Assembly (NCBI GenBank): GCA_019744815.1
Contig: JAIEUA010000013.1
Span: 1 to 64,000 of the forward strand
Direction: 5' to 3'
Source of the DNA: Phycisphaerales bacterium
GTDB lineage: Bacteria; Planctomycetota; Phycisphaerae; Phycisphaerales; UBA1924
DNA length: 64,000 bases
Under the pieces are notes generated by a model that was given only the letters and a program-made list of their open reading frames with translations, did no database searches and was not told the origin of the DNA. The position numbers were made by a program, and so were the translations under genes. This document shows positions 32,648 through 40,667 of this stretch, piece after piece. Each line of letters opens with the position of its first letter. Position 1 is the first letter of the stretch.

Positions 32648-34090
32648 TCAACGCGACTCGACAAGGCCCACGGCCAGTGCCTCGCAGAGCTGTCGCGTGG
32701 AGATCGCATCGAGGCGATGCACCCGATCGCGCACGCGATCGACGGTGTCGTCGTCGATCACGCCGAGGGCGAGCGAGCGGAGCTTGGTGTCGATCTCGTC
32801 CCACGTCAGCGGGTTGCGCGGATCGCCCTTGGGATACTCCACTTCCGCGGCGTGCTGCGAGCCGTCGCGCAGCGTGATGGTCACGCGGCTGGGTTGCGAC
32901 GCGGGGAAACGGGCCTCGAAGGCCTCGTTGGGGACCACCTTGACGCTGTCCATGAGCGGGACGAGGCGCGGGTCGCGCACGCGTGCTTCGTCGAACTGGG
33001 CTGGCCCGAGCACGCCGTCGGCGAGCAGGGCGGCGATGGAATAGGGCAGGGAGTGGTCCGCGGTCTCGCGAGTAGTGGGGCGGTACTTGGCCGGGTCGCC
33101 GAGAATGTCCGCCGCACGAGCGATCACCTCGACGCGGACCTCGTGGATGTCGGCGGTGGCGAAGTTGTGCGCGGCACGGATCTGCCGGATCGCGGAGAGC
33201 GGCGAGTGCATGAGGGCCTCGACGGGGAACGACTTCATCGAGCAGCGCTCGATACGCCATGCGTCACTTGAGCCGCGGGGCAGATCGCGGGTCAGGCCCT
33301 CGGCGTCGAACGTACACGGCGAGCCGCGTGACACGGCGTGCCCGAAGACGTGGAACAGCCCCTCCTTGCCGTCGATGATGTGGGCCGGACCGGTGTAGCC
33401 GCGGGCGGCGAGCAGGGCGGATTCGACTCCCATGCGGGCGGCCCAGGGATCGACGGTGTTCTTCATCATCGTGAGATTGCCGGCGGTGACGGCGCCGAGG
33501 GTGCCGGTGCGGGAGGCGCAGATGCCGATCGCGTGCACGAGCTGCTCGGGCGTGAGGCCCAGCACGCGGCCCGCCGCGAGACCGGCGGCGAAGCCCGAGA
33601 GCGTCGCGTGGTGCCAGCCGTACTCGCGAATGCCGGGGCGGCCGATCTCGGCGAAGCGGCACTGCAGTTCGTAGACGATCGCGGTGGCGAGGATGAGATC
33701 GCGCCCGGAACGATCGTGCAGTTCACATAGGGCGAGCGGGCCGCAGATGAGGTCCGACGGATGGCAGGGATCGGCCTTCCAGTAGATGTCGTTGTAGTCC
33801 ATAGCGCGGACCATGTGGCTGTTGAGGAACGCGGCGTCGACGGGGTTGGTCCGCCAGTCGCTCAGGAAGACCGAGCACGGGCCTTCGACGGATGGAGACA
33901 TCTCGCGGTGATGCTCGAGCAGGATGTGAGCGTCCTCGGTGCGCGAGCCGCCGATGGCGCAGGCGAGAGAGTCGAGCCAGAAGCGCTTGGCGGATTCGAT
34001 CGCGGCGGGGCTGAGATCCTCGAAGCGGAGCGATGCGGCCCAGCGGGCCAGATCAAGGGAAATGAAGTTGTCGGTGCGGTAACTGGCCAT
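32648..34090 (-). CDS. MmgE/PrpD family protein
   Basis: A 480-residue member of the family that includes 2-methylcitrate dehydratase (PrpD), MmgE and cis-aconitate decarboxylase. The family blocks are visible: DSLACAIGGSRTEDAH, NSHMVRAMDYNDIYWKADPCHPSD, GWHHATLSGFAAGLAAGRVLGL, EGLFHVFGHAVSRGSP and, later, SFPVEALMHSPL. Last gene of the leftward operon, 82 bp after the dehydrogenase. In the operon it could supply the dehydration of a substituted citrate to a substituted aconitate, with the homoaconitase doing the hydration. Decarboxylation (itaconate-type) is the alternative. Substrate cannot be read from the sequence. Confidence 0.9.
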   Translation of the reverse strand: MASYRTDNFISLDLARWAASLRFEDLSPAAIESAKRFWLDSLACAIGGSRTEDAHILLEHHREMSPSVEGPCSVFLSDWRTNPVDAAFLNSHMVRAMDYNDIYWKADPCHPSDLICGPLALCELHDRSGRDLILATAIVYELQCRFAEIGRPGIREYGWHHATLSGFAAGLAAGRVLGLTPEQLVHAIGICASRTGTLGAVTAGNLTMMKNTVDPWAARMGVESALLAARGYTGPAHIIDGKEGLFHVFGHAVSRGSPCTFDAEGLTRDLPRGSSDAWRIERCSMKSFPVEALMHSPLSAIRQIRAAHNFATADIHEVRVEVIARAADILGDPAKYRPTTRETADHSLPYSIAALLADGVLGPAQFDEARVRDPRLVPLMDSVKVVPNEAFEARFPASQPSRVTITLRDGSQHAAEVEYPKGDPRNPLTWDEIDTKLRSLALGVIDDDTVDRVRDRVHRLDAISTRQLCEALAVGLVESR

Positions 34091-34172
34091 GGGTGTCTCG
34101 GTTCAGGCAGTGCTGGCGGCGAAAGGTCTGTTCGAACGGTCGCGTCTGAGAGTGGACGAAGGTGGAACGTGG

Positions 34173-35327
34173 CTACGCGGGTTGGTGAGCGAGTCGCTCG
34201 ATCAGCTGGCGGGTGATGCTCTCGGTCGTGCCGGGGGCTTCGGGGCCCGCGACGTCCGGCGTGTTCACGAGGCCGTCGGCGATGAGCGACGCGACGGCGG
34301 ATTCGACGCGGGCGGCGATCTCGTGCTCGCCGAGCCATTCGAGCATCATGCGTGCCGCGAGGATGGCGGCGATGGGGTTGGCGATGCCGCGGCCGGCGAT
34401 GTCGGGTGCCGAGCCGTGCGTGGGTTCGAACACGGCGAAGCGATCGCCGATGTTGGCCGAGGGCGCGAAGCCCAGGCCTCCGACGAGACCGGCGGCGAGA
34501 TCGCTCACGATGTCGCCGAACATGTTCTCGGCGACGACAACGTGGAAGCGGACCGGGTCGGTGACCATCTGCATGCAGGCGGAGTCGACGTTGGCCTCGC
34601 GGGCCTCGATCGTGGGGAACTCGGCCGCGATCTGGCGGAAGACGCGGGTGAAGAGGCCGCCGGTCTCGCGGAGGACGTTGGGCTTCTCCAGCAGCGTGAC
34701 GCGGCGGCGGTCGTTCTTGACGGCGTACTGGAATGCGGCCCGTACGATGCGTTCGCAGCCGGCGCGGCTGATGAAGCGGGTTGAGAGCGCGACGTTGTCG
34801 AGGCCAGCGTCGAACCAGCGGCGCATCTTGGCGGGATGGCCGTGGGTCTCGTCGGCCATCGCGCGGGCGACGGACTCGGGCATCGGATGCCACTCGATCC
34901 CGCCGTAGAGGCCTTCGGTGTTCTCGCGAAAGACGACGATGTCGATGTCGTCGCGGATGTTCCGCGGGTTGCCGGGGTACGCGCGGCAGGGGCGGAGGGC
35001 GGTGTGGAGATCGAAGAGCTGGCGTAGCCGCACGATCGGGCTGGAGTACTTGAGGCCGCGGGAGCGGAGCGCGGGGGCGAGCTCCGCCGCGGCTTCGTCG
35101 CCGGGCTTGCTGGTGATCGCGCCGAAGAGCGCCGCGTCGCAGCGGCGGAGCAGTTCGACTGTGCGGGCGGGCAGGGCGTCGCCCTCGGTACACCAGTAGT
35201 GCCAGCCGACGTCGCCGCGGAGGTATTCGGCCTCGAATCCCGCGGCGTCGAGTACGCGGATTGCAGCCGAGATGACTTCGGCCCCGATGCCGTCGCCGGG
35301 GAGCAGAGCGATGCGACGAGTGGTCAA
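34173..35327 (-). CDS. Isocitrate/isopropylmalate dehydrogenase family enzyme
   Basis: An oxidative decarboxylase of beta-hydroxyacids, 384 residues. The N-terminus RRIALLPGDGIGAEVISAA, the substrate loop KYSSPIVRLRQLFDLHTALRP, RENTEGLYGGIE, the metal site VAENMFGDIVSDLAAGLVG and the cofactor loop THGSAPDIAGRGIANP are all clear. The Asp-Ile in APDIAG fits NAD rather than NADP. The substrate loop keeps the Ser and Arg of isocitrate-type enzymes but has Ile where Asn is usual, so the substrate is probably not plain isocitrate. Start is TTG at 35327, overlapping the aconitase stop by 4 bp (TTGA). Confidence 0.93.
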   Translation of the reverse strand: MTTRRIALLPGDGIGAEVISAAIRVLDAAGFEAEYLRGDVGWHYWCTEGDALPARTVELLRRCDAALFGAITSKPGDEAAAELAPALRSRGLKYSSPIVRLRQLFDLHTALRPCRAYPGNPRNIRDDIDIVVFRENTEGLYGGIEWHPMPESVARAMADETHGHPAKMRRWFDAGLDNVALSTRFISRAGCERIVRAAFQYAVKNDRRRVTLLEKPNVLRETGGLFTRVFRQIAAEFPTIEAREANVDSACMQMVTDPVRFHVVVAENMFGDIVSDLAAGLVGGLGFAPSANIGDRFAVFEPTHGSAPDIAGRGIANPIAAILAARMMLEWLGEHEIAARVESAVASLIADGLVNTPDVAGPEAPGTTESITRQLIERLAHQPA

Positions 35328-37366
35328 GCGGAGACTCCTTCTGCGAGAGGGCGGGCATCGCTGCGCGATGCGACTTGAGCTTCAAGTGTGGGTCGAAGGG
35401 AGCCGTTGGACGGCGCTCGATCTGCGAGCATGAAACGTGTGAGACTCTCCAGCCCGCCCGCGACGATGAGACGCTGTGCGGTCTCGTTCAGCGGAGCGAA
35501 CGTGAAGATGCGGTCGGCGAGTTGGATGGTGGACGTGACAAAGTCGATCCGGAGCGACGGGCCGATCGCCGTGCGTGCAGATGAGTCACTGAGCGGGGCA
35601 CGCAGCGCGTCGACCAATTCGGGGCATTCGATCACGACCAGACCGTTGTTGAAAGCGTTGCGCTGGTACGTCTGGCTCACGCTCGCGGCGACGATGAAGC
35701 GGATACCACAGCCGAGGAGCGCGGTCGCGGCCTGTTCGCGGCTGGAGCCGCAGCCGAAGTTGCGGCCCGCGACAACCACGTCGCCGCTGCGCACCAGCGA
35801 GCGGAAGGACGGGTCGTAGTTCCGCATCGCGTGCTCGGCCTGCTGCTCGATGGAGAGGTCGTCGCGGTAGGTGACGTCCTTGCCGTAGATGCCGTCGGTG
35901 TTGAGGTCGTCGGCGGTGACGACGAGCGAACGGCCGGAGATCTGACGCGGGAAGCCATTGATGATCTGCTGCGGAGTGGGTGCCGCGGCCGTCGTGCTTC
36001 GTTCGGTGCACGTGGCGTGCACCGCGATCGCACCGTCGCCGCTGGACGCGATGAAGCCGCGGACGGCGGACTCCGCGACGATGCGGGGGCTTGCCAGGTA
36101 GCACGCGGCTTCGGTCGATCCCATGCGGCCTTCGAAGTTGCGATTGGTGGCGCTGATGCCGACCTCGCCGGCTTCGAGCGTGCCGGCGCCGAGGCCGATG
36201 CAGGCGCCGCAGCCCGAGGGCAGAACGATCGCGCCGGCGTCGATGAGGCGCTGCCACGTGCCGTTCTGTTCGGCGGCACGCTGCACGTCGCTCGATGCGG
36301 CGGCGAGGTAGAACTTCACATGCGGCGCGACGCGGCGGCCGCCAGCGAAGACGGCCGCTGCGGCCTCGAGATCGGGCAGACGGCCGTTGACGCAGCTCAT
36401 CAGATACGCCTTGTCGATGCGGATCTCTTGGCGGGCGAGCTGGGAGGCCGGCACGCCGCGGGTGATGCTGTTGGGGCCGCAGACGTGTGGGGAAACCGTG
36501 TCGAGATCGAGTTCGATCTCCCGAACAAACGTCGCGTCGGGATCGGTTTCGAGTTCGTGATGCGCGTTCCACCAGCGGGACACGTCGGATCGCGTGAATG
36601 CTGGTGTGGTGGTGTGCGAGAACAGATCGGCGCGGGCGTCAAGCCACTGCCGGAGCGATGCGTCGAACGGGAAGAAGCCGACGAGGGCGCCCCACTCGGT
36701 GGTCATGTTCGCGATGGTGAGGCGATCGTCGATGGTGAGGCTCGCGATGCCATCGCCCGCGAATTCGACCGCAGTGTTGAGCACTTCGCCGTTGCTGAAG
36801 TGAGAGCAGAGCGTGAGGATGACGTCCTTGCCGGTCACGCCGGGGCGGAGCGAGCCCTTGAGCGTCACGCGGACCTGCGGCGGGATGGTCCACCACATGG
36901 TGCCGGTCGCCCACAGCGAGGCGGCGTCGGTGCGGACGACGGGCGTGCCCAGGGCGGCGACTCCGCCGTACATGTTGGAGTGGGAGTCCGACCCGACGAC
37001 GAGCGAGCCGGGCGTGACGAAGCCTTCTTCGATCATCACCTGATGGGCGATGCCGCGGCCGGGCGGGAAGAAGCGGATGCCCTGGCGCTCCGCGAACGCT
37101 CGGATCTTCGCGTACTTCCCGAGGTTCTCGGCGCTGTGGTTCTGGATGTCGTGGTCGATCGCGAAGACGGGCTGCGTCGGATCGAGCACGGACGCGTCGG
37201 CACCCGCGATGGAGCGGAACTTCGGGATCACCGCGCTGGTGTTGTCGTGGGTCATCACGTGCCTGGGGCGCAGCGTGACGAAGTCGCCCGCCCGCGGCGG
37301 TTGTTCCGCGGTCCAGCCCACGGCGTGGCGTGCCGCGATCTTCTCGATGGCCGTGCGTCCGTTCAT
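35324..37366 (-). CDS. Fused aconitase-family hydratase, homoaconitase (Lys4)-like
   Basis: A 680-residue protein joining the LeuC-type catalytic part and the LeuD-type swivel domain in one chain. Cluster ligands are present: Cys in MSCVNGRLPDLEAA (about 320) and both Cys of PSGCGACIGLGAG (about 383). RLTIANMTTEWGALVGFFP and GISATNRNFEGRMGS agree, from memory, more closely with fungal homoaconitase Lys4 than with AcnA or IPMI. Swivel motif NFGCGSSREQAATALLG is kept. It would hydrate an aconitate analogue. It overlaps both neighbours by 4 bp. The housekeeping aconitase is separate (48053). Confidence 0.92.
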   Translation of the reverse strand: MNGRTAIEKIAARHAVGWTAEQPPRAGDFVTLRPRHVMTHDNTSAVIPKFRSIAGADASVLDPTQPVFAIDHDIQNHSAENLGKYAKIRAFAERQGIRFFPPGRGIAHQVMIEEGFVTPGSLVVGSDSHSNMYGGVAALGTPVVRTDAASLWATGTMWWTIPPQVRVTLKGSLRPGVTGKDVILTLCSHFSNGEVLNTAVEFAGDGIASLTIDDRLTIANMTTEWGALVGFFPFDASLRQWLDARADLFSHTTTPAFTRSDVSRWWNAHHELETDPDATFVREIELDLDTVSPHVCGPNSITRGVPASQLARQEIRIDKAYLMSCVNGRLPDLEAAAAVFAGGRRVAPHVKFYLAAASSDVQRAAEQNGTWQRLIDAGAIVLPSGCGACIGLGAGTLEAGEVGISATNRNFEGRMGSTEAACYLASPRIVAESAVRGFIASSGDGAIAVHATCTERSTTAAAPTPQQIINGFPRQISGRSLVVTADDLNTDGIYGKDVTYRDDLSIEQQAEHAMRNYDPSFRSLVRSGDVVVAGRNFGCGSSREQAATALLGCGIRFIVAASVSQTYQRNAFNNGLVVIECPELVDALRAPLSDSSARTAIGPSLRIDFVTSTIQLADRIFTFAPLNETAQRLIVAGGLESLTRFMLADRAPSNGSLRPTLEAQVASRSDARPLAEGVSA

Positions 37367-37986
37367 GAGCGGCGCTCCGTTGCGCGGCGGCCTAGGAACC
37401 CCGCGATGTCAAAGTCCACGAAATCGGCGTGGTGGAAGATGATGCACTCGATCGAGCGCTCGATCTTGTCTCCCTCAAAGCTGTGGGCCGCGATGATGTG
37501 CAGGACCTCGTCGGGGATGCCGTGGCGGGCCGCCACCGCGACCCCCGAGAACGGATGCCGCACCAGCCTGCCGGAGTCTGACTGCGACGCCTGTCCGCGG
37601 TCATCGACCCGCAGCTCGTACAGCTTGCCGATGTCCGCCAGCAGCGCGCCGGCGATCAGCACATCGAGATTCACCGGCACCCGTGCCCCGAATGTCTCTT
37701 GCAGCACCCGAGCGATCGCCCGACATTGTGCCGCGCAGCTGTTCAGGTGCTCCACGAACAGCATCCCGTTCTCTCCGGCCTTCAGCGTGAACGGCAGGCG
37801 ACGCAGCTGCTCGGCGCTCCAGCCCTTCGACTCGTTGCCGGTCGCCATCGCCTCTCGCCAGCAGGCCGCGACCCGCCGTCTCAGGTCGTCGTTTGCGATG
37901 TGACGCAGCGACGGGAACAGCTCCGCGATCTGCTCCACCGAGTCTGTATCGCGGTGGACCACGGTTGGCGCGTTCGTTGCGATCAT
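37363..37986 (-). CDS. HDIG-type protein with a degenerate HD dyad
   Basis: A 207-residue HD-superfamily protein. In order: H80 (LFVEHLNSC), the dyad position ALLADIGKLYEL with Ala117-Asp118 where His-Asp is expected, H144 (RHPFSG), H168 (IIAAH) and H185-H186 (IIFHHADFVD). Loss of the His in the dyad would weaken one metal site but the others remain. HD-fold members include phosphohydrolases and mixed-valent iron oxygenases such as PhnZ. It is translationally coupled to the citrate synthase-like gene upstream and to the homoaconitase downstream, so it probably serves the same pathway. Confidence 0.8.
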   Translation of the reverse strand: MIATNAPTVVHRDTDSVEQIAELFPSLRHIANDDLRRRVAACWREAMATGNESKGWSAEQLRRLPFTLKAGENGMLFVEHLNSCAAQCRAIARVLQETFGARVPVNLDVLIAGALLADIGKLYELRVDDRGQASQSDSGRLVRHPFSGVAVAARHGIPDEVLHIIAAHSFEGDKIERSIECIIFHHADFVDFDIAGFLGRRATERRS

Positions 37987-38855
37987 GGCGTCACCTCCGC
38001 CGGCAGGTCGCGGTCGACCGTTCGGTCAAAGCCCGGGTCCTCTCGCGTCGCCAGAGCCGTGAACCGGTTCGGGGTCTCGCCCTGTTCCTCGGCGTGCAGC
38101 CGCGCGATGTTCGGCAAGCGCCCGATCATCACAAACAGCAGGGCCGACTCGGGCGTGAAGCCCATGTCGAGCAGCAGCCCCGCTGCCAGGCCGTCGATGT
38201 TGATCGGGATCCGCTTGCGAGTGTGCAGCAGGCGTCCGATCTCGCGGACGCGCGCCGTGTGCCGCCCCGGCCAGCCGATCTCATCCGCGAGCCGGATCAG
38301 CCGTCGCACCCTTGGGTCGGCGTCTTCCTGCAGGCTGCGGCTGGGGTCCGGCTCTCCCGTGCTCTTGTGGAATCGATGGCCATATCCCCAGATGCGATGC
38401 CCCTCGGCCGCCCGCCGGTCCAGGAACGCCGGCACCGTCTCGCCGCTGGAATCCAGGTCGAGCAGCTCCTGCATCGCCAACGGCAGCGCCCCGAAGTGAT
38501 ACGGCCCCATCGCCGTCGCGATGAAGCTGATGGCGGTCGCGGCAAACGGCGCCCGCACGCTCGCCGTCACCCGCGGCCCGTGCGTCGAAGGCGACGTCAC
38601 GCCGTGCTCGCAGAGGGAAACGAGATACGCGTCCATCATCCGCCGTTCCAGCTCCGTCGGCCGCCGGGACTGGAGCTGAAAGAACAGCATCTCGACGAAG
38701 CTGAGCGAGCCCACCAGCTCGCCGATCGGCACGCCCCGCGCGAGGATCTCGCCGTCGCGGACCAGGCTGGGCCCGTCGTAGCCAGGGGCCCGTTCCCGCG
38801 GCTCGGCCAACGCGGGAAGCACATCAGCGATCACATCACGGACAGCGGTGGTCAT
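37983..38855 (-). CDS. Short citrate synthase-like / citryl-CoA lyase-like enzyme
   Basis: A 290-residue protein with the citrate synthase fold in compact form, similar in size to citryl-CoA lyases and much shorter than GltA (about 430). The catalytic trio appears conserved: His120 in GPYHFGALP, His160 in GYGHRFH and Asp221 in PINIDGLAAG. It may condense an acyl-CoA with a 2-oxo acid or run the reverse cleavage. ATG 38855 is chosen because the family N-terminus starts there; the same frame is open to 39119. First gene of the operon; its stop overlaps the HD gene start by 4 bp (ATGA). Confidence 0.88.
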   Translation of the reverse strand: MTTAVRDVIADVLPALAEPRERAPGYDGPSLVRDGEILARGVPIGELVGSLSFVEMLFFQLQSRRPTELERRMMDAYLVSLCEHGVTSPSTHGPRVTASVRAPFAATAISFIATAMGPYHFGALPLAMQELLDLDSSGETVPAFLDRRAAEGHRIWGYGHRFHKSTGEPDPSRSLQEDADPRVRRLIRLADEIGWPGRHTARVREIGRLLHTRKRIPINIDGLAAGLLLDMGFTPESALLFVMIGRLPNIARLHAEEQGETPNRFTALATREDPGFDRTVDRDLPAEVTP

Positions 38856-39050
38856 GCGTGGCTCCGGCAGCGTGGGTTCGAACAACACAGGGCGGACGTG
38901 CCGCGGCGGCTTCTCATCGCGGAGCGTTGAACAGGCGGAACGGCGAGTGGCGAGGCGTCTTTGTGGTTCATGACGTTCGAGGGGTTGAGAGACACTGAGC
39001 GGCGAGAGGCACACACGACCGGCAGGAAAGCAAGGGCACGACAAAACGAA
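38856..39050. other. Operon upstream region
   Basis: About 195 bp between the operon start and the terminator at 39051. It holds the operon promoter presumably, but no clear -35/-10 pair or operator palindrome was found. Confidence 0.3.
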
Positions 39051-39076
39051 CAACCCCCGGCACGAGTCCGGGGGTT
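39051..39076 (-). terminator. Intrinsic terminator before the 32.6-38.9 kb operon
   Basis: AACCCCCGG and CCGGGGGTT with a short loop; downstream on the minus strand is GTTCGTTTTGTCG. It ends a short minus-strand unit and insulates the operon. Confidence 0.85.
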
Positions 39077-39105
39077 GAAGAGGTCCTTGATGCTGGTGAG
39101 ACGCG

Positions 39106-39198
39106 TTACACGCTCGCACCGATCAAAGCCACCATCACAGCCCGGACGCCGAGGGCGTCTTTGGCTTTGAGTTTGGTCGCTTTGGTCGAGGAGAGCAT
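39106..39198 (-). CDS. 30-residue short ORF in its own small transcription unit
   Basis: Starts ATG 39198 and stops TAA 39106. The peptide has a basic first half (TKATKLKAKD) and a hydrophobic second half (ALGVRAVMVALIGAS). It lies between a promoter-like sequence and a strong terminator, and the predicted start of transcription is about 5 nt before the ATG, so it would be almost leaderless. No ribosome site is visible. It could be a microprotein or merely a small RNA. Confidence 0.35.
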   Translation of the reverse strand: MLSSTKATKLKAKDALGVRAVMVALIGASV

Positions 39199-39209
39199 CA
39201 CGCGGGAAA

Positions 39210-39237
39210 AGACTAGCCGCTCGCTTGCGAGAGTCAA
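39210..39237 (-). promoter_or_regulatory. Candidate sigma-70 promoter, minus strand
   Basis: TTGACT (39232-39237) and TAGTCT (39210-39215) with a 16-bp spacer, after the tRNA-Tyr terminator. Confidence 0.4.
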
Positions 39238-39282
39238 CACCCGCGACACGTTCGCGCCGGCGAAGCTCCCCGCAAAACGACA

Positions 39283-39306
39283 GATCCCGCGGCTTCCCGC
39301 GGGATC
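39283..39306 (-). terminator. Terminator of tRNA-Tyr
   Basis: GATCCCGCGG and CCGCGGGATC form a perfect 10-bp stem with a CTTC loop 7 bp from the tRNA 3' end; on the minus strand it is followed by TGTCGTTTTG. Confidence 0.8.
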
Positions 39307-39312
39307 GTCAAG

Positions 39313-39395
39313 TGGGCGAGGAGGGATTCGAACCCCCGAAGGCGTTAGCCAGCAGATTTACAGTCTGCCCCGATTGGCCACTCCGGCACTCGCCC
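39313..39395 (-). tRNA. tRNA-Tyr (GUA)
   Basis: Class II tRNA of 83 nt. Acceptor GGGCGAG/CTCGCCC, anticodon in ACTGTAAAT (GTA), long variable arm and T-arm GGGGG-TTCGAAT-CCCTC. CCA is not encoded. Confidence 0.95.
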
Positions 39396-39563
39396 GGTTC
39401 ATGTTCCACGCCCCCGTTTCCATGCCCTTCGGCACGGTCACGCGGACGCAGGGAGCAAGGTTAGGACCTCTGCCCCGATTCGGCAATCCCGTTCATCGTG
39501 CCGGGCGGCGTCTGAATCCAGATCAAGTGGCCGCTTCCGCCACTTCCCACGCAGGCCCGGAAA
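39396..39563. other. Spacer between tRNA-Tyr and tRNA-Thr
   Basis: 168 bp with no recognisable gene or tRNA. GTGGCCGCTTCCGCCAC forms a small hairpin. Presumably an unprocessed spacer of a leftward tRNA transcript. Confidence 0.4.
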
Positions 39564-39636
39564 AGCCGCTGACAGGACTTGAACCTGCGACCCGCGCTTT
39601 ACAAAAGCGCTGCTCTACCAGCTGAGCTACAGCGGC
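39564..39636 (-). tRNA. tRNA-Thr (UGU)
   Basis: 73 nt. Acceptor GCCGCTG/CAGCGGC, D-arm GCTCAGCTGGTAGAGC, anticodon loop TTTGTAA (TGT) and T-arm GCAGG-TTCAAGT-CCTGT. CCA is not encoded. Confidence 0.95.
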
Positions 39637-39723
39637 GTGTCGGGAATCTTACGTCGTGTGTCCGGCCGCGACCGATGCCCGGACCGCGCCCAGGGCGCAC
39701 ACCCGTCGCCGCGATGCCACCAA

Positions 39724-39808
39724 TGCCGGAGGAGGGAGTTGAACCCACAAGCCTTTAAGGGGCGGCGGATTTTGAATCCGCTGCGTCTGCCAGTTCCGCC
39801 ACTCCGGC
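39724..39808 (-). tRNA. tRNA-Leu (CAA)
   Basis: 85-nt class II tRNA. Acceptor GCCGGAG/CTCCGGC, anticodon loop TTCAAAA (CAA), long variable arm and T-arm GTGGG-TTCAACT-CCCTC. Confidence 0.94.
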
Positions 39809-39909
39809 GAGTCAGAAGAGTACGCCGCATCGAGACGGCGTGCCATCGCGGTTCGCCCCGCGACGTCGGTGCCTCACGATTGGACAGGTCCGGCCCGTGG
39901 ACGCGATGC

Positions 39910-40605
39910 TCAATCCCGACCGGCCGCGTATCGCACCGCGCCGACGGCCAAGAGGTCGGCGGCGTCATAGAGCTTCGTCGGAGCGCTCTCCTGCGTCACT
40001 ACCAGCGGCACCTCGCTGCACGCCACGATCACACCCTCGCAGCCGCGCTGGATCAAGCGGTCCATCACGCCGTAGATCGCCGCACGGCTCTCCGGCCGCG
40101 CGGTGCCGTAAATCAGTTCGCCGAAGATAATCTCGTCCAGCAGCTCCGCCTCGTGCGTGTCGGGCGCGATCACCTGAATGCCCTTCAACCCCAGATGCGT
40201 CTGATACGTCGAAGACATCGTGACCAGCTTGGTCCCGATGATGCCGACCTTTTTGCGTCCGTCCGACTCGATCGCCTTCGCGACCAGGTCCGCCATCGTC
40301 ATCCACGGGATCGGCGAGTTGGCCTGCGCGAGGTGCAGGCCGTGCTGCACGATGTTGTCCGGCGTCATGCACACGCGTGCCCCGCAGCGGGCGAGCATCT
40401 CGGCCGAACGGCGCAGCAGGTTCCCGACCGTGTGCCAGTCATCCTTGCGGATCGCGTCGATGTACTGGTTCATCGGCTCGTTGTGCACCGAGATCGCCGG
40501 TTGCTCGTTGGGTGGCAGGAGGTGCGAGCACGCCCGGGAGATCTGGCGGTAGAAGATCGCCGCTCCCTCGGGGCTGACACCAACAATGCCAAGGTGCTTC
40601 AGCAT
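39910..40605 (-). CDS. Aspartate/glutamate racemase family protein
   Basis: A cofactor-independent racemase, likely for aspartate or glutamate. 231 residues. The start of the fold is KHLGIVGVSPEGAAIFYRQI. Two catalytic Cys regions are visible: ARVCMTPDN in the first half and VIVACSEVPLVV in the second. The first site departs from the usual CNT(A/M)H context, so substrate preference is unclear. ATG 40605 is used, with a GTG at 40614 as alternative. It is divergent from the J-protein gene, the two starts being 62 bp apart. Confidence 0.88.
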   Translation of the reverse strand: MLKHLGIVGVSPEGAAIFYRQISRACSHLLPPNEQPAISVHNEPMNQYIDAIRKDDWHTVGNLLRRSAEMLARCGARVCMTPDNIVQHGLHLAQANSPIPWMTMADLVAKAIESDGRKKVGIIGTKLVTMSSTYQTHLGLKGIQVIAPDTHEAELLDEIIFGELIYGTARPESRAAIYGVMDRLIQRGCEGVIVACSEVPLVVTQESAPTKLYDAADLLAVGAVRYAAGRD

Positions 40606-40667
40606 GAGGGACACTGTAGAGTCCCGCCCGCCGTACCACCCGTCTTGTCCCTCGCCCCACCAGCCGC

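Noticed and set aside
35831-37903. A 690-codon open frame opposite the homoaconitase-like gene
   Set aside because: Shadow frame; cluster Cys and swivel motifs are on the minus strand.
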